Origin: Acanthochlamys bracteata
Taxonomy: Eukaryota; Streptophyta; Magnoliopsida; Pandanales; Velloziaceae
Assembly: GCA_019914995.1 (NCBI GenBank)
Contig: CM034144.1
Span: 1,560,001 to 1,624,000 of the forward strand
Reading direction: 5' to 3'
Length of the DNA: 64,000 nucleotides
The notes under the pieces are model-generated. The model ran no database searches, was not told the origin of the DNA, and was given only the letters and a program-made list of their open reading frames with translations. Shown one piece after another: positions 52,398-63,309 of this stretch. Numbering within the stretch: the stretch's first letter is position 1; each line of letters opens with the position of its first letter. Position numbers and translations under genes: made by a program.

Positions 52398-55300
52398 ATG
52401 GGTTGGGAAAGCTCGTTGAAGATTATCTTGATCTCAATCTCAGTGGCACTGATCACCTACAACGCCATTATCGCTTCCCGAACACCTCTCAAAACAAGCT
52501 TCCCTGTAGGTCCCACACAGGAGCGGGATCCACTTATCCGAATGCCGACGAATCGTGCCGGCGCGGGCACTAGGACTGGAAATTCCAATGGCGTTAATCA
52601 GCGGAGACGGTTTCACACGGCGGTAACGGCGTCGGACTCCGTTTATAATGGGTGGCAGTGTAGGGTGATGTACTACTGGTTCAAGAAAGCGAGAGAGCAG
52701 CAAGGGTCTGAGATGGGTGGGTTTACTAGGATCTTGCATTCTGGGAAACCTGATGAACTTGTTGAAGAGATTCCAACTTTTGTTGTTGATCCCTTGCCTG
52801 CTGGGATGGATCAGGTGATTAGATGTTGGATGAATTTCGGCGAAGCTCAAAATTTCCCAATTTCTTGTTGCTGGTGATTGTAGGTGTTGTTTGAGAATTT
52901 GGTTATTGTTTGTACATTTGAATGTGGAATGGAGTAGTTTTTGGTTGGTTGGATTTGGTAAACAAGCAAATTGAAGGAAAAGTTGTGGTGAAGTTTGAAA
53001 TTCCTTTTTTTTCTGGTAATTGCTGCTATGTTGTTTGCGATTTTGGTTGTTGGAAATATGATATGAGTGCTTGGTAAAATAGGTCATTATTGGTAACGAG
53101 ATAGAATGCATATTTTAGTATACATTAAACATGGTTCTTCTGTGCCCTCCTTCATTTTTTTGGGGGTCATTTGGCTGTGTGGGTGATTTTTGGTAATTGT
53201 TGTTCTGTTCATTTGGCTTTAACATATGAATGTGAGTTGGAGTAGGCTTGATGACAATAAATGTGAAGGGTGGAATTCTATCTAAGTTTAGTAAACATTT
53301 GATTGCCTTTCCGGTTTCCTTTTGCTGAGAAGTATCCTAAGAGTTGTTATTGACATTGAGTTGATTTGCTTGTTTAATTGGCTTGATTGTGGTTGAGTAA
53401 TTGATGTTATGTTGTTGAGGATGCGTTTGTGGTTGGATATTTGGATTGAGACTTAAGAATGTTTATACTAATGTTGGAAGCTCTACATTTTTCTGATTAT
53501 TGTTTCTGAAGAGCCTATTTACTTAGCATGTTTGAAGATGAATCACATATGGTTCACCTACTCAAGATGCTCTGTTCATCTTTTGCATTAGTATACTCAT
53601 GTTCAGTGGCTGCCTGCTAATACCTTTGTTCTTGGAACTTATTCTATGTAATTACACTCTCAATGTTTTGGTGCTTTCAGGGGTACATTGTTCTCAACAG
53701 ACCTTGGGCGTTTGTTCAGTGGCTCCAGAAAGCCAAAATTGAAGAAGAGTAAGAGACTATAGTGTAGCATTATCTATAATAAGCTCTCATAACATACCTT
53801 ATTTCTTCCCTTTCTAACAACTTTAGGAAAAATTTTCTGGTTTGTCCAGGTACATATTGATGGCAGAACCTGATCATGTAATTGTAAAACCTATCCCAAA
53901 CTTAGCTAGAGATAGTCTTGCAGCTGCCTTTCATTTCTTCTACATTGAACCCAAGAAATACGAGTCTCATCTCCGAAAATTTTACCCTGAGGACAAGGGC
54001 CCAATCACTGACATTGATCCTATAGGCAACTCTCCTGTGATTATTGAGAAGGTATGTTGTATGACTAATCTGTACAGGAGATCACTTGCAATTGACAATT
54101 TTCATCATATACTGATATTTTATTTGGAAGCTTTCCTAACATTGGTCTTAAACTTTATCTGCATGTCTTTAGAGATCACTTATGAAGATTGCTCCTAGCT
54201 GGATGGATGTTTCTTTGGCAATGAAGAAGGATCCTGAAACAGATAAAGCACTTGGTTGGGTGCTTGAGATGTAAGACTTGTACTTTCTCAAAAACTTATT
54301 CAAATAATTTTCACTACTGCACGAATTGCTCACTTCACTTTTGGTAATTTGTATTGGCTCCCAAAGGGGAAGTCATGAGTTTGATTCCTTGTAGTGCCAT
54401 AAAAAAGAACAATATGTATATCTATAGCATTCCAACCTGCTTATATGAGCTTGGATAACTTTTTTCTAGTCCTTCCTGACCATCTACAGGTATGCATATG
54501 CTATTGCATCAGCCCTACACGGAGTCGGGAATATCTTATACAGAGACTTTATGATTCAGGTTTCTGAATTTCTCTGATCTACCATGTTTTTTCTTCTAAA
54601 CTCATAAACTTACTAGTAACATGTTTTCCCTCTTTAAGCCTCCTTGGGATACAAAAGTTGGAGATAAGTATATCATACATTACACCTACGGATGTGATTA
54701 TGATTTGAAGGTACAATACCTGTTTGTTTGTTAACATTTATCCTCAATTCACAATATTATAAGCATTTCAGGAAGCAGTATCTAACTAATGGAATCATGT
54801 TCAATTTTGTAGGGAAATTTAACTTATGGAAGGATTGGAGAATGGAGGTTTGACAAAAGATCATATGAAAGAAAGCCACCTCCCAGGAATCTTCCGTTGC
54901 CACCAGACGGGGTGCCCCAAAGTGTGGTATGGTTTTTCATATTCTGTCTGGGGTTTCTCTCCTGTTATTTTACTTTGGATTATTTAAAAATTAGATCCTT
55001 TTGTCTCAATCTTATTTAAAGTGATTTGATACTTGCTGAACATACTCACTACAGGCTCTCAACTAACATCGTTTAGTGTTACTAGTCTAGATATATTTTA
55101 GCTGTTAGGCTCACTAGATTCATGAGCTATAATCATGAAACTCTACAAAGGATATATAATAGAAGTATGGAAAGCTCTCACAATTCAAGAGAATTAGAGA
55201 TGTCCTTTTGAGATGAATGTGTAGCTTTTGTTGTAGTCAGTCAAAACACACCTAGAAATTTTCAGAATGTCAAACCCCAAGAAGCATGTTGTTTTTATGT

Positions 55301-55577
55301 TGAGTAGATTACTGAGGTTGTGGCTTGTACATCTGAAAGCACTGCTTTCTTGGAAAGCCATATTCAGGCTTCATGGTTCTCATCTGTGATTAGATAGGGA
55401 ATATGCTCATTGTCAGCACTTCCTTTATGTCATTTTGCAATAAGAAAATCACAAACGCAATATGCTTAATCTATCAACACTTGACAGGTAACTTTAGTCA
55501 AGATGGTAAACGAAGCATCAGCCAACATTCCCAACTGGGATTCTTACGGGAATAATCCCAACTCCAGCAAACGATAG
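52398..55577 (+). CDS. HPAT: Hydroxyproline O-arabinosyltransferase (GT95)
   Basis: Eight exons: 52398-52814, 53681-53748, 53850-54051, 54173-54270, 54490-54559, 54639-54710, 54813-54926 and 55488-55577. They give 376 residues with all phases closing. The N-terminus MGWESSLKIILISISVALI is a type II signal anchor (membrane segment about 7-26) that places the enzyme in the cis-Golgi. The luminal domain has the family blocks ASDSVYNGWQCRVMYYWF, MGGFTRILHSG, RPWAFVQWL, AEPDHVIVKP (acidic motif at 168-171), AAFHFFYIEPKKY, DPIGNSPVII, ALHGVGNILYRDFMIQPPW and IHYTYGCDYD, ending IPNWDSYG. HPATs add the first beta-arabinofuranose to hydroxyproline in extensins and CLE-type peptides. Arabidopsis has three paralogues; which one this matches I cannot say. 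Exons 2, 5 and 6 are very short (68-72 nt). The gene looks intact. Confidence 0.95.
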
Positions 55578-56804
55578 AGCCTTTTCAACGCCATCAGTTG
55601 GTACAAATGAAAAACGATACAAGAGATGCTTATTGAGGGAGTTGAAAACAAGAGGGTAACATTCAGATCACAGCAGCGTGCAATGAAATCCGGCATGTAA
55701 TGAGAGCTCGTTTGTATTTTATATTCTTCGGCCAAAGTTTACTTCCTTCCCAGAGAATGGCTCCGAAAGTTCATTGTATTGTTTTCTGTATCTTGTAAGA
55801 TATTGCTGAAATGTACATGTTGTAAATTTCCTCGTAAATGTTTGCTACAGCTATGATAGTGATTCATTACAGGTAGAACTTTCTGATACAATTTGCAATC
55901 AGGCCTAACAAAATTAATAGTAGTAGTTAACTACTCATTTCTAAGCAATATAAGTATAACATGGGCCTTTCTTTCAAATCACTCTTTTCATTTCTGAAAC
56001 GGGTTTTGTGATTAAAATGGTCATTTTTTCTCAACTTTTTTTAGCCAACTACGACAACAACAAAGATTTTATCCCGCTTGCGTGGAATTGGTTACATAAT
56101 TTTTATTTTTTTTATTCCGTTCATTTATAAATTAGATTCAGCTAAATTTTAATTTTTTCTTATCATTGTCCCTACTCTAGACTAAGTTAAATTTATCTAT
56201 TCTTTTTTTATTAAAATATTCAAATAGAATCGCATCAATTTTATGTACTTGCAGCCTCTTTAGATATATATCCGAACCATTTAAATCTATCTTCTATTAA
56301 CTTGTTCTCGATTGACACAACGGATATTTTGGCATATATTTTTATATCATATTTTGTCTATTCTAGTATACCCACATGTTAAGTTTAATATTCTCATTTT
56401 TATTATATTTTTTTATAAATATTTTGACATTTAATAGTCTATGACTTAATACCTTATAATAATGTAAGCAAAATGACTGTTTTATAAACTAACTTTTTAA
56501 TTTTATAAAGATATTTTTTTCATACCAGATTTCGTTAGCACTTCGTCATTTCATCTATTATATTTTAATTTTATGCATAACTCCGCCTATGTTTTCTCGT
56601 AGCCGGTCCTAAATCCGGATAAAAGAAAGTTGCCATAGGTTGACAGCCATCATAAAACGTTTATCAATTCTAATATTATGAATTCAGTTTTTTTTAGCCA
56701 TTTTTTAAAAGTACGTTTCGCTAGTTATCTTTTGGTGAGAAGAAATATTCTTTATTCAGTTTTGAGGCTTTTGGAAGAATTTAGCAAAAAATAAATGATG
56801 AACC
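55578..56804. other. HPAT 3' flank and intergenic DNA
   Basis: 3' UTR and flank to about 55950. The rest is AT-rich without open frames; a stretch at 56040-56640 ('caactacgacaacaacaaag', 'ttatcccgcttgcgtgga') looks like worn repeat DNA, but I cannot name a family. Confidence 0.35.
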
Positions 56805-56966
56805 TCAGAGAGATAGGTGTAAAGGAAAGAATTTGCGGTTTTGAAAGGATGCAGCAGTGAAGGAATCAGAGACTGTTGAGGAGGAAGAGGTGATCTGGCT
56901 CTTGGAGGCACGGCGGTTCCCCGGAGTAGCGCCATCTAGGTTCTGCTTGTTCTTCTTGAAGCTCAT
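56805..56966 (-). CDS. Short ORF (53 residues) next to retrotransposon 3' LTR
   Basis: The frame starts at the ATG at 56966-56964 (MSFKKNKQNLDGATPGNRR) and ends TGA at 56805. It is rich in Ser, Thr, Lys and Asn with a central TSSSSTVSDS. The composition is less AT-rich than its surroundings, which suggests genuine coding sequence. The ATG lies 33 bp from the outer edge of the LTR at 57000, and the retrotransposon is on the same strand. It could be the first exon of a gene whose promoter was displaced by the insertion, a fragment, or a chance frame. I do not recognise the family. Confidence 0.35.
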   Translation of the reverse strand: MSFKKNKQNLDGATPGNRRASKSQITSSSSTVSDSFTAASFQNRKFFPLHLSL

Positions 56967-56999
56967 TGCGTATAGTCTTTGTACTAGCTTCCGCTCTAT

Positions 57000-57411
57000 T
57001 GATTCAGATTGGGAAGAAGTGAGATAATGAAGATGAACAAGGCAAGATAAAGAGTGATTCAAGAGAAGAACATATGAGGTGAAAAACTAAAAGAACTTAA
57101 TTTTGATTTTTCCCCCGTCAGTTGAATACATGCTGGGGTTTATATAACTTACAACCTTGCTGACTCCATAAAAAATTCTACTAGCCCCTAATGGACTCTA
57201 GATAACTCCAGCTAAGAGTTTCCCAAAAACCATGCTACTACAGCAATTTGACTCTTATTAGTAGTCTTCTTTGGATCCAACTCTACTCAGCTTCAAAAAT
57301 TCCTAGATGGATAATTGCCGAGCCTACCTACATCCAAGACAATCTTGCTGCCCCTTTGCTGCAGACCACTCTCTTACAGGACGATTACTATTGAATCCTG
57401 CAAGTGTATCA
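57000..57411 (-). repeat. 3' LTR
   Basis: 412 bp, aligned along its length with 62131-62545. On the minus strand it begins TGATACACTTG and ends CTGAATCA. It lies directly upstream, in the same direction, of the short ORF at 56805-56966. Confidence 0.9.
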
Positions 57412-57427
57412 CTCTCTACCCCTTGAG
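57412..57427 (-). other. Polypurine tract
   Basis: On the minus strand AAGGGGTAGAGAG immediately precedes the 3' LTR start TGATACA; this is the expected place for plus-strand priming. Confidence 0.65.
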
Positions 57428-59925
57428 AAGTGGCCTTGTCTTCAAGGCCTAAAGGATGCGCAAACGGATCCTGTTCAGTATCATCATTCTGTTGATTACG
57501 GACTGGCAGTTGAGCAGAGAGCTCGAGAGTTGCAAAGCGCCCATCTCGCAATTGTGAAATATGGAGGACATTATGTATACGGGACTCTACTGGAAGGTCT
57601 AGCCAGTATGCAATAAGAGCAACATGTTCAATGACACGAAAAGGTCCATGGAACCTGAACGGAAGTTTATGATTCCTACGCTCTGCAAGAGATTACTGCT
57701 GGTAAGGTTGCAGCTTTAAGAAGACTCGATCCATGACTGCAAATTGCAAATCCCTACGATGTTTATTAGCTGCCTTCTTCATGAGAGCTTGTGCGCGAAG
57801 GAGATAGAATTTCAAATCATGTAGGATCTCATCCCTCTTGCGTAATTGCAGACCCAACTCATTAGAACGAATAGGTCCCGTCGAGTATGCAATCAGCGGT
57901 GGAGATGGTCTCCCATAAAGGAGACATTTTTTTTCGAATAATGAATATTGGTGTTATATGAAAATTCTGCCTAATGTAACCACTGCATCCATTGTTTCGG
58001 TTGTTCTCCCACAAACAGTAAAGATATGCTTCTGACCCGTATTTACTACTTCAATTTGTCCATCATATTGAGGGTGGTATGCTGTGCTTAGATGGATAGA
58101 TGTACCTTGTAGCATGTTCAACTCCTACCAAAAGGAGCTAATGAAGATGGGATCACGATTAGAGACAATTGAAGTAGGAGTTCCGTGTAACCTGATGATT
58201 TCCTTAGCAAAGATGGCAGCTACCTGAGAAGCTGTGTAGAGGTGGCATAATGCCAAGAAATGGGCATATTTTGTAAGTCGATCCACTACTACTAAGATGA
58301 CATCTCAACCCTCAGAGATAGGTAGCCCTTCAATGAAATCGATCAACAAATCAGACCAGACCTTATCTGGAAATGGTAGTGGCTGCAATACTCCTGCTGG
58401 TTTTAAATTTTGAGTTTTGGCCTTTGCACATGTACTGTAATCATGTATATACTTCTGCACATCTTGAGTCAATCCAGGCCAATAAAATTGTTGATAAATT
58501 CTTTTGTAAGTTCTAAACTGACCTCCACTGAACGAATTGTGTACATCGAAAAGAATTTGTCTGCGAGAGCTGTATCTTCTGGAACCCAAAGGCGTCTTTG
58601 TAGAGCAGAAATCCGTTAATCACTGTTAGATCAGAATTTGTGTTGTCATTGGCAGCTACAATGTGTTGAAGAATGTCAGAATCTTCCTGCTGAGCTCTTT
58701 GTAAATTGTCCCAGAACGATGAGTATAGTGTAGTGAGTGCTGCACATGTAGTTTCTGGCCGACAGGATAGGGCGTCCGCAACTACTTTTTCCTTGTCAGA
58801 ACGGTAAAGAATTTGGTAGTCGTACCCCATTAGTTTGATTAACCATTTATGTTCTTAGGTGAAATAAGTCTTTATTCTAATAGGTATTTTAAACTAAAGT
58901 AGTCAGTCTTTATCAAGAATAGATTTCCCAGCAAATAGGCTCTCCACTTCTAACTGCAAGAACTAAAGCAAGTAACTCCTCATATGTAGATTTAGCTGCT
59001 GTAGAAGGAGAAAGAGCCTTACTAAAGAATGCAATAGGCCTTTTGTCCTGGGAGAGTACTGCACCAATGCTATTGTTTGAAGCATCTGTTTCTACCGTGA
59101 ATTGTTTAGAGAAATCAGGAGCAATGAGGACAGGGGTGCTGGTCCCAAGCTTGAGACGTTTAACAGCTTGTTCGATCTCTAGAGTCCATATGAATTGGTC
59201 CTTCTTTAAAAGCAAGGTTAGTGGTCTGGCCATAGTTTTGGACAAATCTCTTATATATTCGGTTAGTCCTAGAAAATCTCTCAATTCAGTATGTGACTTA
59301 GGTATCGGCCAATCAAGCATTGCTTTGATTTTAGTAGGATCAGCAGAGATGCCATCTATAGAGACAATATGTTCTAAATACTCCAACTATTTGCACCTAA
59401 ACTGGCACTTGGAACGGTTTGCGTACAACTTATTCTTTCGCAACACAACAAAGACGGCAGCTAGATGCTTTAGATGCTCCTGCCATGAAGAACTATACAT
59501 AAGAATGGCATCAAAGAAAACAAGTACGAATTTTCGAAGAAAGGGAAGAAAAACCTCGTTCATCGATGCTTGAAAGGTGGCCGGAGTATTGGTTAATCCA
59601 AGGGGCATCACTAAAAATTCATATTGACCTTCATGAGTACGAAATGCAGTCTTATGGGTATCCTCTTCTTTCACTCTGATTTGATGGTACCCTGATTTTA
59701 AATCCAACTTTGAAATATTGAGCCCCATACAACTCATCAAGTAACTCATCAATAACTGGCATATGAACTTATCCTTAATGTTAATGCTGTTTAAAGCACG
59801 ATAATCTACACAGAACCTTTATTCCTCTTTCTTGACTAAAAGGATTGGTGAGGAGAAGGTTGATGTGCTTAGCTTAATGATGCCTTGCTCAAGCATTTCC
59901 CTTACCATTCTCTCAATCTCTGCCT
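57428..59925 (-). pseudogene. Retrotransposon pol: reverse transcriptase, RNase H, integrase (broken)
   Basis: Reading on the minus strand: RT at about 59752-59387 ([28 protein letters not shown]-like). The active-site motif reads FFDAILMY, with Ala (codon at 59509-59507) where an Asp is required. Then RNase H at 59386-58913 (TVETDASNNSIGAVLSQDKR, YEELLALVLAV). An integrase zinc-binding and core part follows at 58589-58305 (YWPGLTQDVQKYI, CAKAKTQN, VWSDLLIDFIEGLP), and then remnants including RIHNVLHISQLRDGRF, typical of the C-terminal tail of plant Ty3 integrases. Several frameshifts and stops separate the parts. The catalytic loss plus the breaks make it non-functional. Confidence 0.88.
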
Positions 59926-60257
59926 TCTAAAGATATGGGTATCTATACGGCCTAACATTGACAGGAGCTGACCCTGGAAACAACGGAATGCAATGATCTA
60001 AAGTTTGTTGTGGAGGCAGTCCTAAGATCAGCCGAAATATACGGAGGTTCTGATCTATCAGCTGTTGCAGCTCTGCTGGATAGGTAATGCATTGCACTGT
60101 AGATTCCTGCATGGGTATTAGCCTTATAGAACATAAAGTGGATTTTGAGCTCAAGCTTGTTAATTTGGAAACTCCACCTTCTCTTATTCCCTGCAGTGTA
60201 ACATCTACCCCTGCTAGTGAAAACTGCATCATTGATTTCTTATCATACATTATCATA

Positions 60258-60770
60258 CCCTAGCTTTCAATCCATTGAATGCCCAATACGAGGTCCATGG
60301 CTCCAAGAGAAAAAGGGTATGCATCCACCTAAATATCAACTCCTTGAAGAGTAAGTGGGATGTTTTTGTACGTTACCTCAATGAACTACCATCAGCTAGC
60401 TCCACTTTGAGCGTTCGAACCGCTGTACTTTGAGGTGCAATTGTTTAGCTAGACGATTGGCAATTAAGTTGTGAGTGCTGCCTGAATCAATAAGAATGAA
60501 AACCTCTTGCCTTTTGATTTTGCCCACAACTCGATGGTTTGTGTCCTACTAAGCCATGAATTGCACTCAGGGATATTGTTGCGCCTGCTGTAACTTCTTG
60601 ACTGTCGCTGTCAGAAAACGTCTCCTCCTCGTTTGTCCTCATCTTCTGTCCAGCTATGGCATATAGCTTAGTTCCACACTTGTGGCCCCTCTCATATTTC
60701 CCATCGCAGTAGAAACATAATCCCTTAACTCTGCGAGCGTTAACCTCAGCTATTATGAGTCCAGCGGGTC
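60258..60770 (-). pseudogene. Retrotransposon zinc knuckle and protease (broken)
   Basis: About 60740-60660 on the minus strand encodes CFYCDGKYERGHKC, a gag zinc knuckle. Around 60500-60480 IDSGSTHNLI contains the DSG catalytic triplet of a retroviral-type aspartic protease. The two lie in different frames with stops between them. MDLVLGIQW near 60300 is the usual protease-to-RT linker region. Confidence 0.7.
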
Positions 60771-60967
60771 GCCTACGAACCCCCTCGCTAGCAGGTTGGT
60801 GGTAGCTAGCTGTGTGAGGATTTGTAACATGAGAAGGTGAGTTAAAGACTACAACTTTGCAATGCCAATCATTTTTGTTTGACTGGAAGCACCTTGATTT
60901 TGCCGGTGATTGGTTCCATGTGGATTTCTGCTCAAAAATCCTTGCTAGCTAATAGGCTTCTTGCAAG

Positions 60968-62070
60968 CTAGCTGGCCCAATGAACCATTACGTCTAAGGC
61001 TATTCTCTTTGACAACCCTCCACAAAAATTATCTAGGAGGTCCTTTTCTGCAGCGTGTGGTAATCTTGCACGCAAGTTTTCGAAGGCTGCTTGATACTCC
61101 TTCACAGATCCACTTTGCACTAATTGTTTGAGTGTAAAGCTAGGATCTCCAAACATTGTAGGTCCAAATCGTTGTATGAGCTCTTCTTTTAGTTCATCCC
61201 ATGAGTGACGTGGACGATCTATCTCATAATTTTGATACCATTTATTGGCTTCGTTCTGAAAATACATAGCCGCAATGGGTAGACGCTCCTCCAGAGGTGT
61301 TCTATAATATTTGAAATAATTTTCTGCTGAATAAATCCACTCTTGTACTTGGGAGCCATCAAACACTGGAAATTTATAGCGATCTCTTGGAGCTGTGTGT
61401 TGTGGATCCAGTGATCTTGGGCGGTATGGGTAAGTATGGTTGTGGTTGTAGTTGCTGATAGCTACTAGATATTCCAATACTGGTGGTGGGTGATAGTTAA
61501 GCGCAGTTTGGTTGGTCCTTGGAAAACCTTGTGTTTTTGTTGCTGGTGACGACAGGGGTACAGATTCGAGTGGATTTGGAAGTAAGGGTGGTTGTTCAAG
61601 ATAATATGTGACATGTTGGTTACTGGAGTATACTGGGCACTTGTGATTGTTGCAATTTTCTTGATGCGAAATGCCTATTGAACCGTGTGGAGCTAAGGGT
61701 TGTTTAGAGGGTGCAGGTGGTGTTTGAGGCCAATGCTGTTCTTGGTTGTATTGAGTGTGGAGTGGAGGTGTTATGTTGTAGGTGTCGGGTGAGGCTGGAT
61801 GGTTTGGCTTGCAGCTTTGCTATTGTCTTGGTGGAATTTTTGACTGACATATGGTTTCTCATTGGGCTGTAGGTTAGTTTGTTCCTGTGTCTTACCTCTT
61901 TGCATCCCAAAAGCAACCTCCGTCAGTTTGGGTGAGCTTTTCAGTAAGGATGTCCAACTTTTCTTCAACGCTAATCTCCTTTCCAGATTGACCGGATTGG
62001 GCAGAGGATGGTGAAGACGATCTCTACGGAATCTTCTCCTCCGTGATGGACGACAATGATTCCATAGTCT
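60968..62070 (-). pseudogene. Retrotransposon gag (broken)
   Basis: The longest intact piece is 61477-60968 (KFPVFDGSQVQEWIYSAENY, FQNEANKWYQNY, LKQLVQSGSVKEYQAAFENL), the retrotrans_gag domain. The likely original start lies near 62070 (MESLSSITEEKIP), but a TAG follows within 14 codons, and the intervening Pro/Gln-rich part has further breaks. Confidence 0.8.
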
Positions 62071-62110
62071 TGGGTGACCACGAGACACCGGATCCTTGGT
62101 TCTTCATGAA

Positions 62111-62127
62111 CCTGCACTCTGGTACCA
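62111..62127 (-). other. Primer binding site (initiator Met tRNA type)
   Basis: On the minus strand TGGTACCAGAGTGCAGG lies three bases inside the 5' LTR. It resembles TGGTATCAGAGC, the 3' end complement of plant initiator methionine tRNA, with a few substitutions. Confidence 0.75.
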
Positions 62128-62130
62128 ATT

Positions 62131-62545
62131 TGATACAAATTGGGAACAAGGTGAGATAAAGAAGATGAACAAGACAAGATAAAGAGTGATTCGAGAGAAG
62201 AACAGATGAGGTGAAGAACTAAAAGAATTTAATTTTGATTTTCCTCCCCTCTGCTGAATACATGCTGGGGTTTATATAGCTTACAACCTTGCTGACTCTA
62301 TAAGAAACTCTACTACTAGCCCCTAATGGACTTAGACAACTCCAGCTAAGAGTTCACAAAAACTCTGCTACTACAACAATTTGACTCTTACTATGAGTCT
62401 TATTTGAATACAACTCTACTCAGCTTCAAAAACTCTGGATGGATAACTGTCGAGCCTATCTACATCCAAGACAATCTTCATGCCCCTTTGCTGCAGACCG
62501 CGCTCTTACAGGACGACTACTCTCTTGGATCCTACAAGTGTATCA
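62131..62545 (-). repeat. 5' LTR
   Basis: 415 bp. On the minus strand it starts TGATACACTTG and ends TTTGTATCA, so the termini form a 7-bp inverted repeat TGATACA/TGTATCA. It supplies the original promoter of the element. Confidence 0.9.
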
Positions 62546-63309
62546 TCTACATACATTAGACGGGTATGTTAATTGAACTATTAAATACATCTTTATCTTG
62601 TTATGGTATGTTGCATGAACTGTCAAACACATCTTTATGTTTTTTTTTTCTCCATTGTTGCTTCCATACATCCAGATAACTGTGCAATAGGCTCAAGGTA
62701 ATGCTGCAAACTTAGCCGACATCTTTAAGAACGAAAATAGACATATGCATACCCCTACATCCCCTAGTTTATTAGCCCTTTCATGAAAATGTGGCTAATT
62801 TTAAGATGAGGGAGCCTGGGTTCTGTTCTCCATAGGTATAACCATAGCTGCAGTTGGTTAGCCAATACATGAACATGTTGCTATAAGATGAGGAAACCCC
62901 AATTTTGTTTGCATTTGTGAGACTGCAGAACAGCCACGATAAGAGATGTACTACAATCAGAAGAGTTGCACACAAGTTAGTAACTTAGAAAGTTTGTGAT
63001 ACCATGCCCAATCCATTATTTGGAAGTTGATGGCGGAGAAAAATTCATGTAAGATACATTTAAGCCGCTATAAGTAAAAACATATATGGTGAAGTGAAAA
63101 CTTTTTTGAGGATTTAGGTGAAGGTTGATTACCTTCAATCCTTTTTGTGCTTATACTAAGGCTTTGCTTTAACCTTTGGGCCCATATTTGTTCATTTGTA
63201 TGATAAAATAACTTGCCAGGCTTGAGTTTTGAAGGGCTTAGAGTTCAAACTACTAAGATACTTAGAAAATAACTTGAACAAAAACAAGAACTAATCGTCA
63301 GCATTAGAG
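62546..63309. other. Right flank of the retrotransposon with imperfect tandem repeats
   Basis: No gene is visible. 62570-62640 repeats 'gaactattaaatacatcttta' as 'gaactgtcaaacacatcttta' (first copy 21 nt apart from small changes). 62760-62835 and 62850-62925 are a second imperfect pair sharing 'catgaa.atgt.gcta' and 'aagatgagg'. 62930-63309 is unassigned. Confidence 0.4.

Larger units (their letters stand above)
57000..62545 (-). mobile_element. Decayed Ty3-type LTR retrotransposon
   Basis: The element is 5.5 kb on the minus strand, bounded by two LTRs and by TCTAT (56995-56999) and TCTAC (62546-62550), a near-match 5-bp target duplication. A tRNA primer site follows the 5' LTR and a purine tract precedes the 3' LTR. 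Gag, a CCHC knuckle, protease, reverse transcriptase, RNase H and integrase segments appear in that order, which is the Ty3 (Metaviridae) order. They lie in several frames with many stops. Hand alignment of the two LTRs gives very roughly 87 percent identity, so the insertion is old. It is incapable of autonomous movement. Confidence 0.92.

Noticed and set aside
52440-53111. 223-residue open frame on the minus strand over HPAT exon 1
   Set aside because: It is antisense to a well-supported exon and intron, has no domain or composition of a real protein, and is explained by codon bias of the coding strand.
54360-54400. tRNA-like B-box 'gagtttgattcc' in an HPAT intron
   Set aside because: No A box, cloverleaf or anticodon stem can be drawn; at most a worn SINE-type remnant.
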